Shown piece after piece: positions 49,483-57,801 of a DNA stretch of 64,000 bases. The notes under the pieces are model-generated. The model made no database searches. It had not been told where the DNA came from and was given only the letters and a program-made list of their open reading frames with translations. How positions within the stretch are numbered: position 1 is the first letter of the stretch; each line of letters opens with the position of its first letter. Source of the DNA: Chersky-840 sp963811775 (lineage in GTDB: Bacteria > Actinomycetota > Acidimicrobiia > Acidimicrobiales > UBA8190); assembly GCA_963811775.1 (NCBI GenBank), contig CAWESO010000017.1, forward strand, positions 62,001 to 126,000, read 5' to 3'. The translations under genes were made by a program, and so were the position numbers.

Positions 49483-50574
49483 TCACCACAGTGTGGGGGC
49501 GGTGTCCTGCAGCTCCGGGGCGGGGGCCGGCTCGCCCAGGTGTGCGAAGGCCCGGGGTGTCGCCACCCGTCCCCGGGGGGTGCGCTGGAGCAGGCCCTGC
49601 TGGAGGAGATAGGGCTCGTAGGCGTCCTCGACGGTGTCGGGCTCCTCCCCCACGCAGTGCGCCAGGGTCACGAGTCCCACGGGCCGGCCGTCGAACCGAC
49701 GGCACAGGGCGTCGAGGATGGCGCGGTCGACCTTGTCCAGGCCCAGCTCGTCCACGCCGAAGAGCTCCAGGCCCTCGAGGGCGAGCGACGCGGTGATCGC
49801 ACCCTGGGCGCGGACCTCGACGAAGTCGCGCACCCGGCGCAGGAGACGGTTGGCGATCCGAGGTGTCCCGCGGGCGCGTGCCGCGATGTGGCGGGCCCCC
49901 TCGTGCTCCACCTCGACGCCGAGGATCCCGGCCGAGCGCACGACGATCCCCTGCAGGTCGTCGGCCCCGTACAGGTCGAGCCGGCCGACGAAGCCGAAGC
50001 GGTCGCGCAGGGGGCTCGTGAGGAGCCCCGTGCGCGTGGTCGCGCCCACCAGCGTGAAGCGCGGAAGGTCGAGCCGGATCGAGCGCGCCGTGGGCCCCTT
50101 GCCGATCAGGATGTCGAGCTGGAAGTCCTCCATGGCCGGGTACAGGACCTCCTCAACGGGGCGCGGCAGCCGGTGGATCTCGTCGATGAACAGCACGTCG
50201 CCGTGTTGGAGGTCGGTGAGCAGCGCGGCCAGGTCGCCGGCGCGCCCCAGGGCCGGCCCCGAGGTGATCCGGAGCCCGACACCCATCTCCGCCGCCACGA
50301 TGCCGGCCAGCGACGTCTTGCCCAGGCCCGGTGGTCCCGCGAACAGCAGATGGTCCACGGGTTGGTCGCGGCGCCGGGCCGCCTCGAGCACGATCTCCAG
50401 GTGCTCGGTGAGCTGGGGCTGGCCGTTGAACTCGGCGAGGTGCCGGGGGCGCAGGCGGGCCTCGTCGGCGAGCTCGGCCGGGTCGGGCAGGGGGTTCACG
50501 GGCCGCGCCGGGCCGCCCGCGTCGGCGCCGGTGCGGTCGTCGCTCGGCGTCAGCACTTCACGCCGGCCGTTCAC
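49483..50574 (-). CDS. ruvB: Holliday junction branch-migration ATPase RuvB
   Basis: RuvB is the AAA+ motor of RuvABC. It is 363 residues. It has LRPRHLAEFNGQPQLTEHL, Walker A in FAGPPGLGKTSLAGI, Walker B in GDVLFIDEIHRLPRPVEEVLYPAMEDF, sensor LVGATTRTGLLTSPLRDRFGF and the arginine finger in RGTPRIANRLLRRVRDF. The C-terminal winged helix ends at TPRGRVATPRAFAHLG. GTG at 50574 overlaps the ruvA stop by 4 nt (GTGA). Confidence 0.96.
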   Translation of the reverse strand: MNGRREVLTPSDDRTGADAGGPARPVNPLPDPAELADEARLRPRHLAEFNGQPQLTEHLEIVLEAARRRDQPVDHLLFAGPPGLGKTSLAGIVAAEMGVGLRITSGPALGRAGDLAALLTDLQHGDVLFIDEIHRLPRPVEEVLYPAMEDFQLDILIGKGPTARSIRLDLPRFTLVGATTRTGLLTSPLRDRFGFVGRLDLYGADDLQGIVVRSAGILGVEVEHEGARHIAARARGTPRIANRLLRRVRDFVEVRAQGAITASLALEGLELFGVDELGLDKVDRAILDALCRRFDGRPVGLVTLAHCVGEEPDTVEDAYEPYLLQQGLLQRTPRGRVATPRAFAHLGEPAPAPELQDTAPTLW

Positions 50575-51170
50575 CGTGCCCCCGCCAGCTCCCGGAGGGC
50601 CTGGCGCAGCAGGTCCTCGACCGTGCCCTCGTCGTGCCCGTTCTCGAGGGCCCGGCGGATCTCCTCGGGCCCGTAACCGAGCTCGGCCAGCGCGGCACGG
50701 ACCTCGCCGCGCGCCTCGGAGGGCCCGCCGTGCCCGCCCGGCACCGAGTCCCCGGCGAACTGGGGCAGCTCGAGGCGCGACCGCAGGTCGAGCACGAGCC
50801 GGGCCGCGGTCTTGCGACCGACCCCGGGCACGGTGCACAGCGCCCCGAGGTCCTCGTCGAGCACCGCCCGCACCAGGTCGGCGGGTCGCAGCGCGCTCAG
50901 CACGGCGAGCGCCAGCGCCGGGCCGACGCCGTGCGCGCCGAGCAACGCCTCGAAGCACCGTCGCTCCTCGGTGGAGGCGAAGCCGTAGAGCACGATGGCG
51001 TCCTCGCGCACGTGCGTGTGCACGTGTAGCTCCACCGGTGAGCCCCGATCGCCCAGCGCGGCGAGCAGGGTCGGTGACACCGTGACTCGGTAGCCGACGC
51101 CGCCCACGTCGAGCACCACCTCGCCCTCGGGGCTCCGCATGACGAGCTCACCGCGCAGCCACCCGATCAC
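50571..51170 (-). CDS. ruvA: Holliday junction DNA helicase subunit RuvA
   Basis: RuvA binds four-way junctions and recruits RuvB. It is 199 residues from the GTG at 51170: the OB domain IGWLRGELV and VVLDVGGVGYRVTVS, the helix-hairpin-helix pair around LLGAHGVGPALALAVLS and LCTVPGVGRKTAARLVLDL, and the C-terminal RuvB-binding domain EVRAALAELGYGPEEIRRAL. The start overlaps the ruvC stop as GTGA. Confidence 0.95.
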   Translation of the reverse strand: MIGWLRGELVMRSPEGEVVLDVGGVGYRVTVSPTLLAALGDRGSPVELHVHTHVREDAIVLYGFASTEERRCFEALLGAHGVGPALALAVLSALRPADLVRAVLDEDLGALCTVPGVGRKTAARLVLDLRSRLELPQFAGDSVPGGHGGPSEARGEVRAALAELGYGPEEIRRALENGHDEGTVEDLLRQALRELAGAR

Positions 51171-51679
51171 CGACGCCTCCCCGATCCGGCCGCCTCGATG
51201 GCGCGCCGCAGGGGCTGGGCGGTGAGATGGCACACCGCCAGGGCCAGGGCGTCGGCCACGTCGGGGGGCTTGGGCGGCTCGGGCAGCCCCAGCAGGGCGG
51301 CCACCATCCGCTGGACCTGGTCCTTCGTCGCGCCACCGAAGCCCACCACGGCCTGTTTCACCTCGTTGGCGCTGTACTGCGCCACCTCGCACCGCGCCTC
51401 GGCCGCCACCAGGAGGGCCACCCCGCCGGCCTGGCCCGTGGCCATGGCGGTGCGGACGTTGGTCTGGAAGAACACGCGCTCGACCACCACGGCGTCGGGA
51501 CGGAACTCGGCCACGAGGCCGCGCAGCTCGTCGAACAGCAGGCGCAGGCGCTCCTGGAGGGGGAGCTCGGGCTCGGTGGTGACGACGCCACCGGCCACGG
51601 CGGTCAGGTCGCTGCCGTACTGTCGCACCACCCCGTACCCGCAGCGCGACAGCCCGGGGTCGATGCCCAGGACGAACAC
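51167..51679 (-). CDS. ruvC: Holliday junction resolvase RuvC
   Basis: RuvC cleaves junctions symmetrically. It is 170 residues. Catalytic acids are in FVLGIDPGLSRCGYGVV (Asp), VVERVFFQTNVRTAMATGQAGG (Glu) and the C-terminal KPPDVADALALAVCH (Asp pair). GTG at 51679 has TAGAGT ending 7 nt before it. It starts the ruvC-ruvA-ruvB operon, with 4-nt overlaps at both junctions. yebC lies 45 bases upstream. Confidence 0.95.
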   Translation of the reverse strand: MFVLGIDPGLSRCGYGVVRQYGSDLTAVAGGVVTTEPELPLQERLRLLFDELRGLVAEFRPDAVVVERVFFQTNVRTAMATGQAGGVALLVAAEARCEVAQYSANEVKQAVVGFGGATKDQVQRMVAALLGLPEPPKPPDVADALALAVCHLTAQPLRRAIEAAGSGRRR

Positions 51680-51686
51680 GCGTTCG

Positions 51687-51692
51687 ACTCTA
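51687..51692 (-). promoter_or_regulatory. -10 element of ruvCAB (leaderless)
   Basis: TAGAGT ends 7 nt before the GTG at 51679. No SOS-box-like palindrome was evident beside it. Confidence 0.45.
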
Positions 51693-51724
51693 GCCAGGCC
51701 GGGCCCGGCGGAGGTGGACCGTGG

Positions 51725-52477
51725 TCAGTCGGCGGCGGCCGCGGCCAGGACGTCGTCGGGGGTGTCGAAGTTCGACCACACGTTCTGCACGTCGTCGTCG
51801 TCGTCGAGCGCTTCGAGGAGGCGCAGCACGGCGCGGACCTGGGCCTCCTCGGTCACCGGCACCGTGGTGGAAGGCACCATGGCCATCTCGGCGGACTCCG
51901 CCGTCACGCCGGCGGCGGACAGGGCGTCGCGCACGGCCACGAGGTCATGAGGTGCGCAGGTCACGACCCACTGGTCGCCCTCGGAGGTGAGGTCCTCGGC
52001 GCCGGCCTCCACCGCCGTCTCCATGATGGTGTCCTCGTCGAGCGACCCGGGAAGCACGATCACGCCCTTGCGGGCGAACTGCCAGCCGACCGCGCCGGGC
52101 TCGGCCATCGAACCGCCGTTGCGGGTGAAGACGTTTCGGATCTCGGCGCCGGTGCGGTTGCGATTGTCGGTGAGGCAGTCGACGATGATGGCCACGCCGC
52201 TCGGCGCGTACCCCTCGTAGGACACCTCCTCGTAGTGCACGCCTTCGAGCTCACCAGTCCCCCGCTTGATGGCACGCTCGATCTTGTCCATGGGCAGCGA
52301 CGCGGCGCGCGCCTTCTCGAACATGGTGCGCAACGTGGCGTTGGTGGTGACGTCCCCGCCGCCCTCGCGGGCGGCCACCTCCAGCTGCCGGATCAGCTTG
52401 GCGAACACCTTCGCCCTGACCTTGTCGACCGCGGCCTTGCGGTGCTTGGTCGTCGCCCATTTGGAGTGGCCTGACAT
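51725..52477 (-). CDS. yebC: YebC/PmpR-family transcription or translation regulator
   Basis: A 250-residue conserved protein of the family that binds DNA and, by recent work, aids translation of proline stretches. It begins SGHSKWATTKHRKAAVDKVRAKVFAKLIRQL and continues NATLRTMFEKARAASLPMDKIERAIKRGTG, EEVSYEGYAPSGVAIIVDCLTDNRNRT and GAVGWQFARKGVI. The acidic end (EALDDDDDVQNVWSNFD) is typical. ATG at 52477 follows pdxT by 3 bases, with AAGGACGG upstream. Both the order pdxS-pdxT-yebC-ruvC and the spacing are actinobacterial. Confidence 0.94.
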   Translation of the reverse strand: MSGHSKWATTKHRKAAVDKVRAKVFAKLIRQLEVAAREGGGDVTTNATLRTMFEKARAASLPMDKIERAIKRGTGELEGVHYEEVSYEGYAPSGVAIIVDCLTDNRNRTGAEIRNVFTRNGGSMAEPGAVGWQFARKGVIVLPGSLDEDTIMETAVEAGAEDLTSEGDQWVVTCAPHDLVAVRDALSAAGVTAESAEMAMVPSTTVPVTEEAQVRAVLRLLEALDDDDDVQNVWSNFDTPDDVLAAAAAD

Positions 52478-52480
52478 GAC

Positions 52481-53233
52481 CTACCGTCCTTGTTGTTCTT
52501 GTGGCGTGGGTTCTTGTGGCGTGGGTTCTTGTGGCGTGGGTTCTGGTGTGGGGTCTTCGAGTGTCGGTTCTTGGCGCGGGGCTGGTCCGGATCGCAGGTC
52601 CCCACCGGCGTCGACCATCGACACGAACAGATCGTGCACGCGCCGGTCCGGGGTGAGCTCGGGGTGGAACGCGCTGACCAGGACCGGTCCCTGGCGGCAC
52701 AGGACGGGGACCGGTCCCCTCTCCCCCCAATGGCCCGACACCTCAGCGCCGGCCGACGCGTCGGGCTCGAGCACGGCGAGGACTTCCACGTCCGGACCCG
52801 TCCTCTCGACCAGGGGGGCCCGGATGAACACGGCGTGCAACGGCCCTCCGGGCACCGCGCCGCCGGTCTCGAGGTCGCACTCGAAGGACTCGAGCTGGCG
52901 CCCGAACCCGTTGCGGCGGACGGTGATGTCGATGGCCCCGTAGTAGCGCTGATCGGCACGGCCGTCGACGGCGCCCGCCCCGAGCAGGATCATCCCCGCG
53001 CACGTCCCGAGCGCGGGCAGCCCGGCGGCGAGCTCCTTGCCGAGCGGGTCGGCCAGCCCCGAGGAGTCGAGGAGCATCGACATCGTGGTCGACTCGCCCC
53101 CGGGCACGATGATGCCGTCGAGCCCGGAGAGGTCGTCGGGACGGCGCACCGGGCGCGACGCCACCCCGAGCTCGCTCAGCGCGGCGCGATGCTCAGCGAC
53201 GTCCCCCTGCAGGGCGAGGATGCCGACCTCCAC
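52481..53233 (-). CDS. pdxT: Pyridoxal 5'-phosphate synthase glutaminase subunit PdxT, with a repetitive tail
   Basis: PdxT supplies ammonia from glutamine to PdxS for vitamin B6 synthesis. The enzyme part is complete by about residue 205: VGILALQGDVAEHRAAL, IVPGGESTTMSMLL, nucleophile Cys in GTCAGMILL, FIRAPLVERTG and the His-Glu pair in SAFHPELTPD. The next 45 residues are an extra tail (DPTPEPTPQE repeats) encoded by a 15-bp minisatellite. GTG at 53233 lies 35 bases after pdxS. Confidence 0.94.
   Translation of the reverse strand: MEVGILALQGDVAEHRAALSELGVASRPVRRPDDLSGLDGIIVPGGESTTMSMLLDSSGLADPLGKELAAGLPALGTCAGMILLGAGAVDGRADQRYYGAIDITVRRNGFGRQLESFECDLETGGAVPGGPLHAVFIRAPLVERTGPDVEVLAVLEPDASAGAEVSGHWGERGPVPVLCRQGPVLVSAFHPELTPDRRVHDLFVSMVDAGGDLRSGPAPRQEPTLEDPTPEPTPQEPTPQEPTPQEQQGR
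52496..52540 (-). repeat. 15-bp tandem repeat, three copies plus a degenerate one, in the pdxT tail
   Basis: The plus-strand unit TTCTTGTGGCGTGGG is perfect at 52496, 52511 and 52526. A degraded copy follows. It encodes PTPQE repeats at the C-terminus of PdxT. Confidence 0.85.
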
Positions 53234-53268
53234 CTGGAGGCACCTCGGCGGCGCGTCGCGACATCGAG

Positions 53269-54216
53269 CTACCAGCCGCGGTCGGCCAGGCGCTGCTCGA
53301 GACCCGCCACCTCGAGGCCCGGCATGGACGCGCCCAGCCCGCGGCTGACCTTGGCCACGATCTGCGCGTCGTCGAAATGCGTGGTGGCCTCCACGATGGC
53401 GCGCGCCCGGCGGGCCGGGTCCTCGCTCTTGAAGATCCCCGACCCCACGAACACGGCCTCCGCGCCGAGCTGCATGACGAGCGCGGCGTCGGCGGGGGTG
53501 GCGATGCCACCGGCGCAGAACAGGGGCACGGGCAAGGTGCCGGTGTCGGCGACCTCGTGCACGAGGTCGATCGGCGCGGACAGCTGCTTGGCCCAGGCGT
53601 AACGCTCGGCCGCGTCAGCCTGGGTCAGTTTGCCGATGTCGCCGAGGATGCTGCGGAGATGGCGCACGGCTTCGACGATGTTCCCGGTGCCGGCCTCACC
53701 CTTGGAGCGGATGAGCGCCGCACCCTCGGAGATGCGCCGGAGCGCTTCGCCGAGGTTGGTGGCGCCGCACACGAAGGGAATGCGAAACGCCCACTTGTCG
53801 ATGTGGTGCGCCTCGTCGGCCGGCGTGAGGACCTCGCTCTCGTCGATGTAGTCGACGTCGAGGGCCTCGAGGATCTGGGCCTCGGCGAAGTGCCCGATGC
53901 GGGCCTTGGCCATGACCGGGATGGTGACGGCCCGCTGGATCGCCTCGATGAGCGCGGGGTCGCTCATCCGGGCCACGCCGCCCTGGGCGCGGATGTCCGA
54001 GGGCACGCGCTCGAGCGCCATGACCGAGACCGCACCGGCGTCCTCGGCGATGCGGGCGTGCTCGGCCGTGACGACGTCCATGATCACGCCGCCGCGCAGC
54101 ATGTCGGCCAGCCCGCGCTTCACGGTGAACGTGCCGGTCTGGCGGGCGGGCTCAGCCCCGCTCGACGACGACGGAGACGGTGCAGACGTGGACGGTGGGG
54201 CGGGCGCGTCCTCCAT
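53269..54216 (-). CDS. pdxS: Pyridoxal 5'-phosphate synthase lyase subunit PdxS
   Basis: PdxS condenses ribose 5-phosphate, glyceraldehyde 3-phosphate and ammonia into PLP. It is 315 residues. The barrel begins after a Ser/Pro-rich N-terminus: FTVKRGLADMLRGGVIMDV, AVSVMALERVPSDIRAQGGVARM, the lysine-bearing VMAKARIGHF, DYIDESEVLTPAD and FVCGATNLGEALRRI. The second active-site Lys is in IRSKGEAGTGNIVEA, and FCAGGIATPADAALVMQLGAEAVFVGSGIF closes the barrel. ATG at 54216 has TAGACT ending 6 nt before. Confidence 0.96.
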   Translation of the reverse strand: MEDAPAPPSTSAPSPSSSSGAEPARQTGTFTVKRGLADMLRGGVIMDVVTAEHARIAEDAGAVSVMALERVPSDIRAQGGVARMSDPALIEAIQRAVTIPVMAKARIGHFAEAQILEALDVDYIDESEVLTPADEAHHIDKWAFRIPFVCGATNLGEALRRISEGAALIRSKGEAGTGNIVEAVRHLRSILGDIGKLTQADAAERYAWAKQLSAPIDLVHEVADTGTLPVPLFCAGGIATPADAALVMQLGAEAVFVGSGIFKSEDPARRARAIVEATTHFDDAQIVAKVSRGLGASMPGLEVAGLEQRLADRGW

Positions 54217-54222
54217 GGCCGA

Positions 54223-54228
54223 AGTCTA
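54223..54228 (-). promoter_or_regulatory. -10 element of pdxS-pdxT-yebC (leaderless)
   Basis: TAGACT ends 6 nt before the ATG at 54216, a good match to the local pattern. Confidence 0.5.
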
Positions 54229-54275
54229 CTCGGGGAGCCTCGAGCACCCGACGGGCCACGTCGGGTGCCTCGGGA

Positions 54276-55542
54276 TCACCACTCCGCGAGCGAGGAGACC
54301 CGCAGGGCCGGTGCGTCGAGCTCGCCGACGAGGTCCCCGCGCATGACGTCTCCCTCCGCCGCGTCGGGCAGCGCCACCGTCCACAGCCACCGCGTGGTGC
54401 GCGAGATGCCACGCCGTGTCAGCGACGAGGGGGGCCGGGGGCGGGCCCCTCGGCCATGGACACGAGCGCGTCTCGGAGTCCGGGCGGGAACCGGGTCACG
54501 GCCACGGCCAGACGGTCGGTGCGGAATTCGCGCCCCGACCCGCCAGGGTGTGCACGAGCCCGGAGACGGGGAAGAACGACGCCACGGGCAGCAGTGTGGC
54601 AACCGCCATCGTGGCCGGGGCGATGTCAGCCCGTTTCACGTGCACGAGCTCATGGGCGAGGACGCCTTCGAGGCACACGGGGTCGAGGGCCTCGAGCAAC
54701 CCCGAGGTCACGACGAGCACCGCGGCCCCGCTCTTGCGCCCGAGCGCCAACGCATGGCGGCTCGCCTCGTCGACGACGAGGATGTCGGGCGGTTCCACGC
54801 CCATGGTGGCGCACAACCCGTCGACGAGGTTCTCCGCTCGCGCCAGCTCGTCCTCGGTCCCCGGCCGGGCGCCGAGGGCGTCGACGACGAAGTCGGTGGC
54901 GCCGTGCCACACCGTCAGCCACACCGCCAATCCCGCCGCGACACCGGCGATCACGCCGACGATGTCGAGCCCGGCGATGACACAGCCGAGCGCCACCAAG
55001 ACGAAGACGACAAACCCGGGAACGAGCGCGATGAGCAACGCGCGCCGCCGGTTGTGGTGGAACTCGCCGGAGTCACCCCTCGTCCCCGGCGGGACGGGGA
55101 CGACGACGGGCTCGGTGTCCACCACCGCCACGAGCGCGGTCGGGCGCGGCCGGTCTCGTGACAAGCCCTGTCCCGACTGCCGCCCCGGAGGCCGGCCGCC
55201 TCGGTTGCCTCCGCCGCGATTGCCACCGCCGCGGTTGCCGCCGCGATTGCCTCCGCCCCGGTTGGCGCCGCTCGAGCGGTTGCCTCCGCCGCCGCCGCGG
55301 CCCTGGGCGCCGCCGCCCGACCCTCCCCGCCGACGACCGCCCGTTCCACTGCGACCCGCGCCCGAACCGCCGCGTGGCGCGCCACCGCCAGCGCCACCAC
55401 CCCGATTACCCCCCGGGTTCCGCCCCCCGGCCGTCGATCCCGGGTCGGCCGACGAGGGCTGCGACGAGCCCGACGCAGGACGGCGCGACCCCGAGCGGCG
55501 CGGCCCCGACGAGGAGCCCGGGGATGGGGGGGTGTCGGCCAT
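54276..55542 (-). CDS. M48-family (HtpX-like) membrane metalloprotease, with two apparent frameshifts
   Basis: An integral-membrane zinc protease. From the ATG at 55542 a 130-residue Gly/Asn/Arg/Ser-rich region with GGNRGG repeats comes first. Two membrane helices (ALLIALVPGFVVFVLVALG and IAGVAAGLAVWLTVWHG) follow, then ARAENLVDGLCATMGVEPPDILVVDE and the zinc motif in VLAHELVHVKRAD. After LAGRG the frame breaks at the plus-strand C4 run 54533-54536, and again at the G6 run 54429-54434. One extra base at each gives a continuous 422-residue protein ending LRVSSLAEW. The substrate is unknown. Confidence 0.85.
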
Positions 55543-55591
55543 GAGCACCCGAAGTGTACGGCCCCGGGGGGCGGCCCCGGGGGCCCCGGTG

Positions 55592-56710
55592 TCAGGTCGA
55601 GGGCCCGGTCCGGGCGCCGGCGCGCTCGTAGACCTCGACGTAGCGCCGCGCCACCTCCGGCATCGACCACCGCGAGGCGTGCGCGTACGCGGCGTCGAGG
55701 GCGGCCGGGGCACAGCGTCCCGTGCCGCGCGCCGCGTCGGCGGCCACCGACTCCAGGGCGCGCGCCAGGGCACCGACGTCGCCGGGAGGCACGAGCACGC
55801 CGTGGTCACCCACCACGGCGCGGTAACCGGGCAGATCGCTCGCCACCACCGCGGCGCGAGCCGCCATGGCCTCGAGCAGGACGATGCCGAAGGACTCCCC
55901 CCGCAGCGCCGGGGCGCACGACGCGTGCGCGCCCGCCAGCCGGGACGCGAGCTCGTCGTCGTCGAGCCGTCCCAACCACTCGAGGCGCGCATTGTGGGCA
56001 TGGCGTGCCCGCAGGCCCTCGGTGTCGGGCCCTTCCCCCGCGATCCACACGGTCAGTGCGGTGGCGGGGTCGATCCGCGTCGTGGCGTCGAGCAGGACGG
56101 CGAGGCCCTTTCGTTCCTCGTGCCGGCCGACGAAGACGACGGTGGGCCCCGAGGTGGGATGGGCCGGCGCGGTGGAGAAGCGCTCGAGGTCGATGCCGTT
56201 GCCGATGATCTCGTAGTCGCCCCCGAGGGCGTGGCGCGCCGTGGCCTCGGCCTCGGCCGACACCGCACAGCGGGCCGCCAACCGGCCGGCCAGGGCCCGC
56301 GCCAGCGGGCCGAGCAGGCGGTAGGCCACGCTCGCCCCGGCGCGGTGAAACGTCCCCACCTTCGGCAGGTCGCACGCCACCAGGCACGCGTAGCCGGGCC
56401 CCGGCGCCAGGGGCTCGTGCAGGTGCAGGACGTCGAAGCCGCCCCCCTTCACCGCCCGCACGGCGCGGCGCGACGCGCCCGGGCCCAGCGCCACGGGTGC
56501 CACCGACCCGTTGGCGCGCAGTCCCACCGAACGGCCCAGCCGCACCAGGGTGCCCGGGGGGAGGTCGGGCAGAACCAGCTCGTCGTCAGCGGGGGCGAGC
56601 ACCACGGCGTCGTGCCCCGCGGCGCGCAGGGCGCGGGCCAACCCGAGCACCTGGCCCTGGACGCCGCCGGGTCGGCTCAGGCTGTAGGGGCACAGCAGGG
56701 CCACACGCAC
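55592..56710 (-). CDS. pimA: GDP-mannose:phosphatidylinositol mannosyltransferase PimA (GT4)
   Basis: PimA adds the first mannose to phosphatidyl-myo-inositol. It is 372 residues with a GT-B fold. It opens RVALLCPYSLSRPGGVQGQVLGLARALRA with the GGV loop for the donor, FDVLHLHEPLAPG and KVGTFHRAGASV. The C-terminal half has EIIGNGIDLERF, VVFVGRHEERKGLAVLLDA with the phosphate-binding Arg and Lys, and GESFGIVLLEAMA with the Glu that contacts the sugar. It sits directly after the acyltransferase and pgsA genes, the standard PIM gene order. Confidence 0.92.
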   Translation of the reverse strand: MRVALLCPYSLSRPGGVQGQVLGLARALRAAGHDAVVLAPADDELVLPDLPPGTLVRLGRSVGLRANGSVAPVALGPGASRRAVRAVKGGGFDVLHLHEPLAPGPGYACLVACDLPKVGTFHRAGASVAYRLLGPLARALAGRLAARCAVSAEAEATARHALGGDYEIIGNGIDLERFSTAPAHPTSGPTVVFVGRHEERKGLAVLLDATTRIDPATALTVWIAGEGPDTEGLRARHAHNARLEWLGRLDDDELASRLAGAHASCAPALRGESFGIVLLEAMAARAAVVASDLPGYRAVVGDHGVLVPPGDVGALARALESVAADAARGTGRCAPAALDAAYAHASRWSMPEVARRYVEVYERAGARTGPST

Positions 56711-56722
56711 GACGGCGGGCGC

Positions 56723-57757
56723 TCAGCGTGCCGTCGTGTCGGGGGCAGTGTCACTCGGCCAGTTGGGCTGGAAGAGGTGCCACTGCTCGGGCGCCCGGCG
56801 GATGAGGCGCTCCAGGTCCTGCGCGATCAGCTGGGTCACCCGGGCCACATCGCGGCGAAGTGTCCCGGTGCGTTCGGTGTTCACCGGCGGCATGATCACA
56901 GCGCGGTGGTTGACCCCCGGGCCGGTGTAGACCGCGGTGGGGAGAAGCGCCGCACCGGTGCGCAGGGCCAGCACGGCGGGGCCTCCCGGCATGGTGGTGC
57001 GCTCGCCGAAGAATTCGACCTCGACGCCGCCGCCCCCGATGTCGCGGTCGCACAGGAGGGCGACGAGCTTCCCGGCCCGCAAGATCCGCAGGAGGGCGCC
57101 ACTGGCTTCGGTGCCCAGAGGCAGGATGGTCATGCCCATGGCCTCGCGCTGGGACACGAACCAGTCGTACATCGCGGGCGGCTTGAGTGGTTCGGCCACG
57201 CTGGTCAGGGGGTAGCCCTTCAGGGCGAGCCAGGCGGCGCCCCATTCCCAGCTGCCGACGTGCGGGAGGGCCAGGAGCACGCCTTTGCCGGCCGCTGACC
57301 CCTCCACGAGGTGCTCCCACCCGCTCTCGACCACGAAGCGCGACTCGACGACCTCGGCGCTGACGGCGGGCAGCCGAGCCCCCTCCAACCAGTAGCGGGC
57401 GTAGTTCCGGTACGCCTCACGCGTGGTCGCCTGCACCACCGCCTCGCTCACCTCGGGGCCGAGGACGCGCCGCACATGGCGCCCGTACATCGCCTTCGAC
57501 GGCCCGGGCACATGCGAGAGCGCCAGACCCACGGCCGAGGCCGCCCTGGTGGCGACGCCCTCGGGCAGTTTCTGCATGGCCATGCCCAGGGTCCGGTACA
57601 CGGCGTACGACATCCAGGCACCCACGTGGGATCCGTCAGCCTCGGCGGCTCGAGGCGCGTCCGGCGCCGTGGTGGGAACGGACTCCACCGAGTCGTCGGG
57701 TGGATCGGTTGCGTCGGGTGCACCGGACGCAGGCGACGCGTCGGGAACCTCAGGCAC
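56723..57757 (-). CDS. Lysophospholipid acyltransferase-family protein (PatA-like PIM acyltransferase)
   Basis: In actinobacteria this position encodes PatA, which acylates the mannose of PIM1/PIM2. The 344 residues start with an acidic Pro/Asp-rich tail of about 45 residues. The LpxL/PatA core follows: YAVYRTLGMAMQKLPEGVA, GRHVRRVLG, YNARYW-type RNYARYWLEGARLP, and the catalytic LLALPHVGSWEWGAAWLA. Then come VEPLK-like VAEPLKPPAMYDWFVSQRE and VALLCDRDIGGGGVEVEFFGE. The motif is H-x4-E, where mycobacterial PatA has H-x4-D. GTG at 57757. Confidence 0.88.
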   Translation of the reverse strand: MPEVPDASPASGAPDATDPPDDSVESVPTTAPDAPRAAEADGSHVGAWMSYAVYRTLGMAMQKLPEGVATRAASAVGLALSHVPGPSKAMYGRHVRRVLGPEVSEAVVQATTREAYRNYARYWLEGARLPAVSAEVVESRFVVESGWEHLVEGSAAGKGVLLALPHVGSWEWGAAWLALKGYPLTSVAEPLKPPAMYDWFVSQREAMGMTILPLGTEASGALLRILRAGKLVALLCDRDIGGGGVEVEFFGERTTMPGGPAVLALRTGAALLPTAVYTGPGVNHRAVIMPPVNTERTGTLRRDVARVTQLIAQDLERLIRRAPEQWHLFQPNWPSDTAPDTTAR

Positions 57758-57801
57758 GGTTCGAACGGGGTCGTCGGGTCAGGTCAGAGCGGGGGCGCGG
57801 C

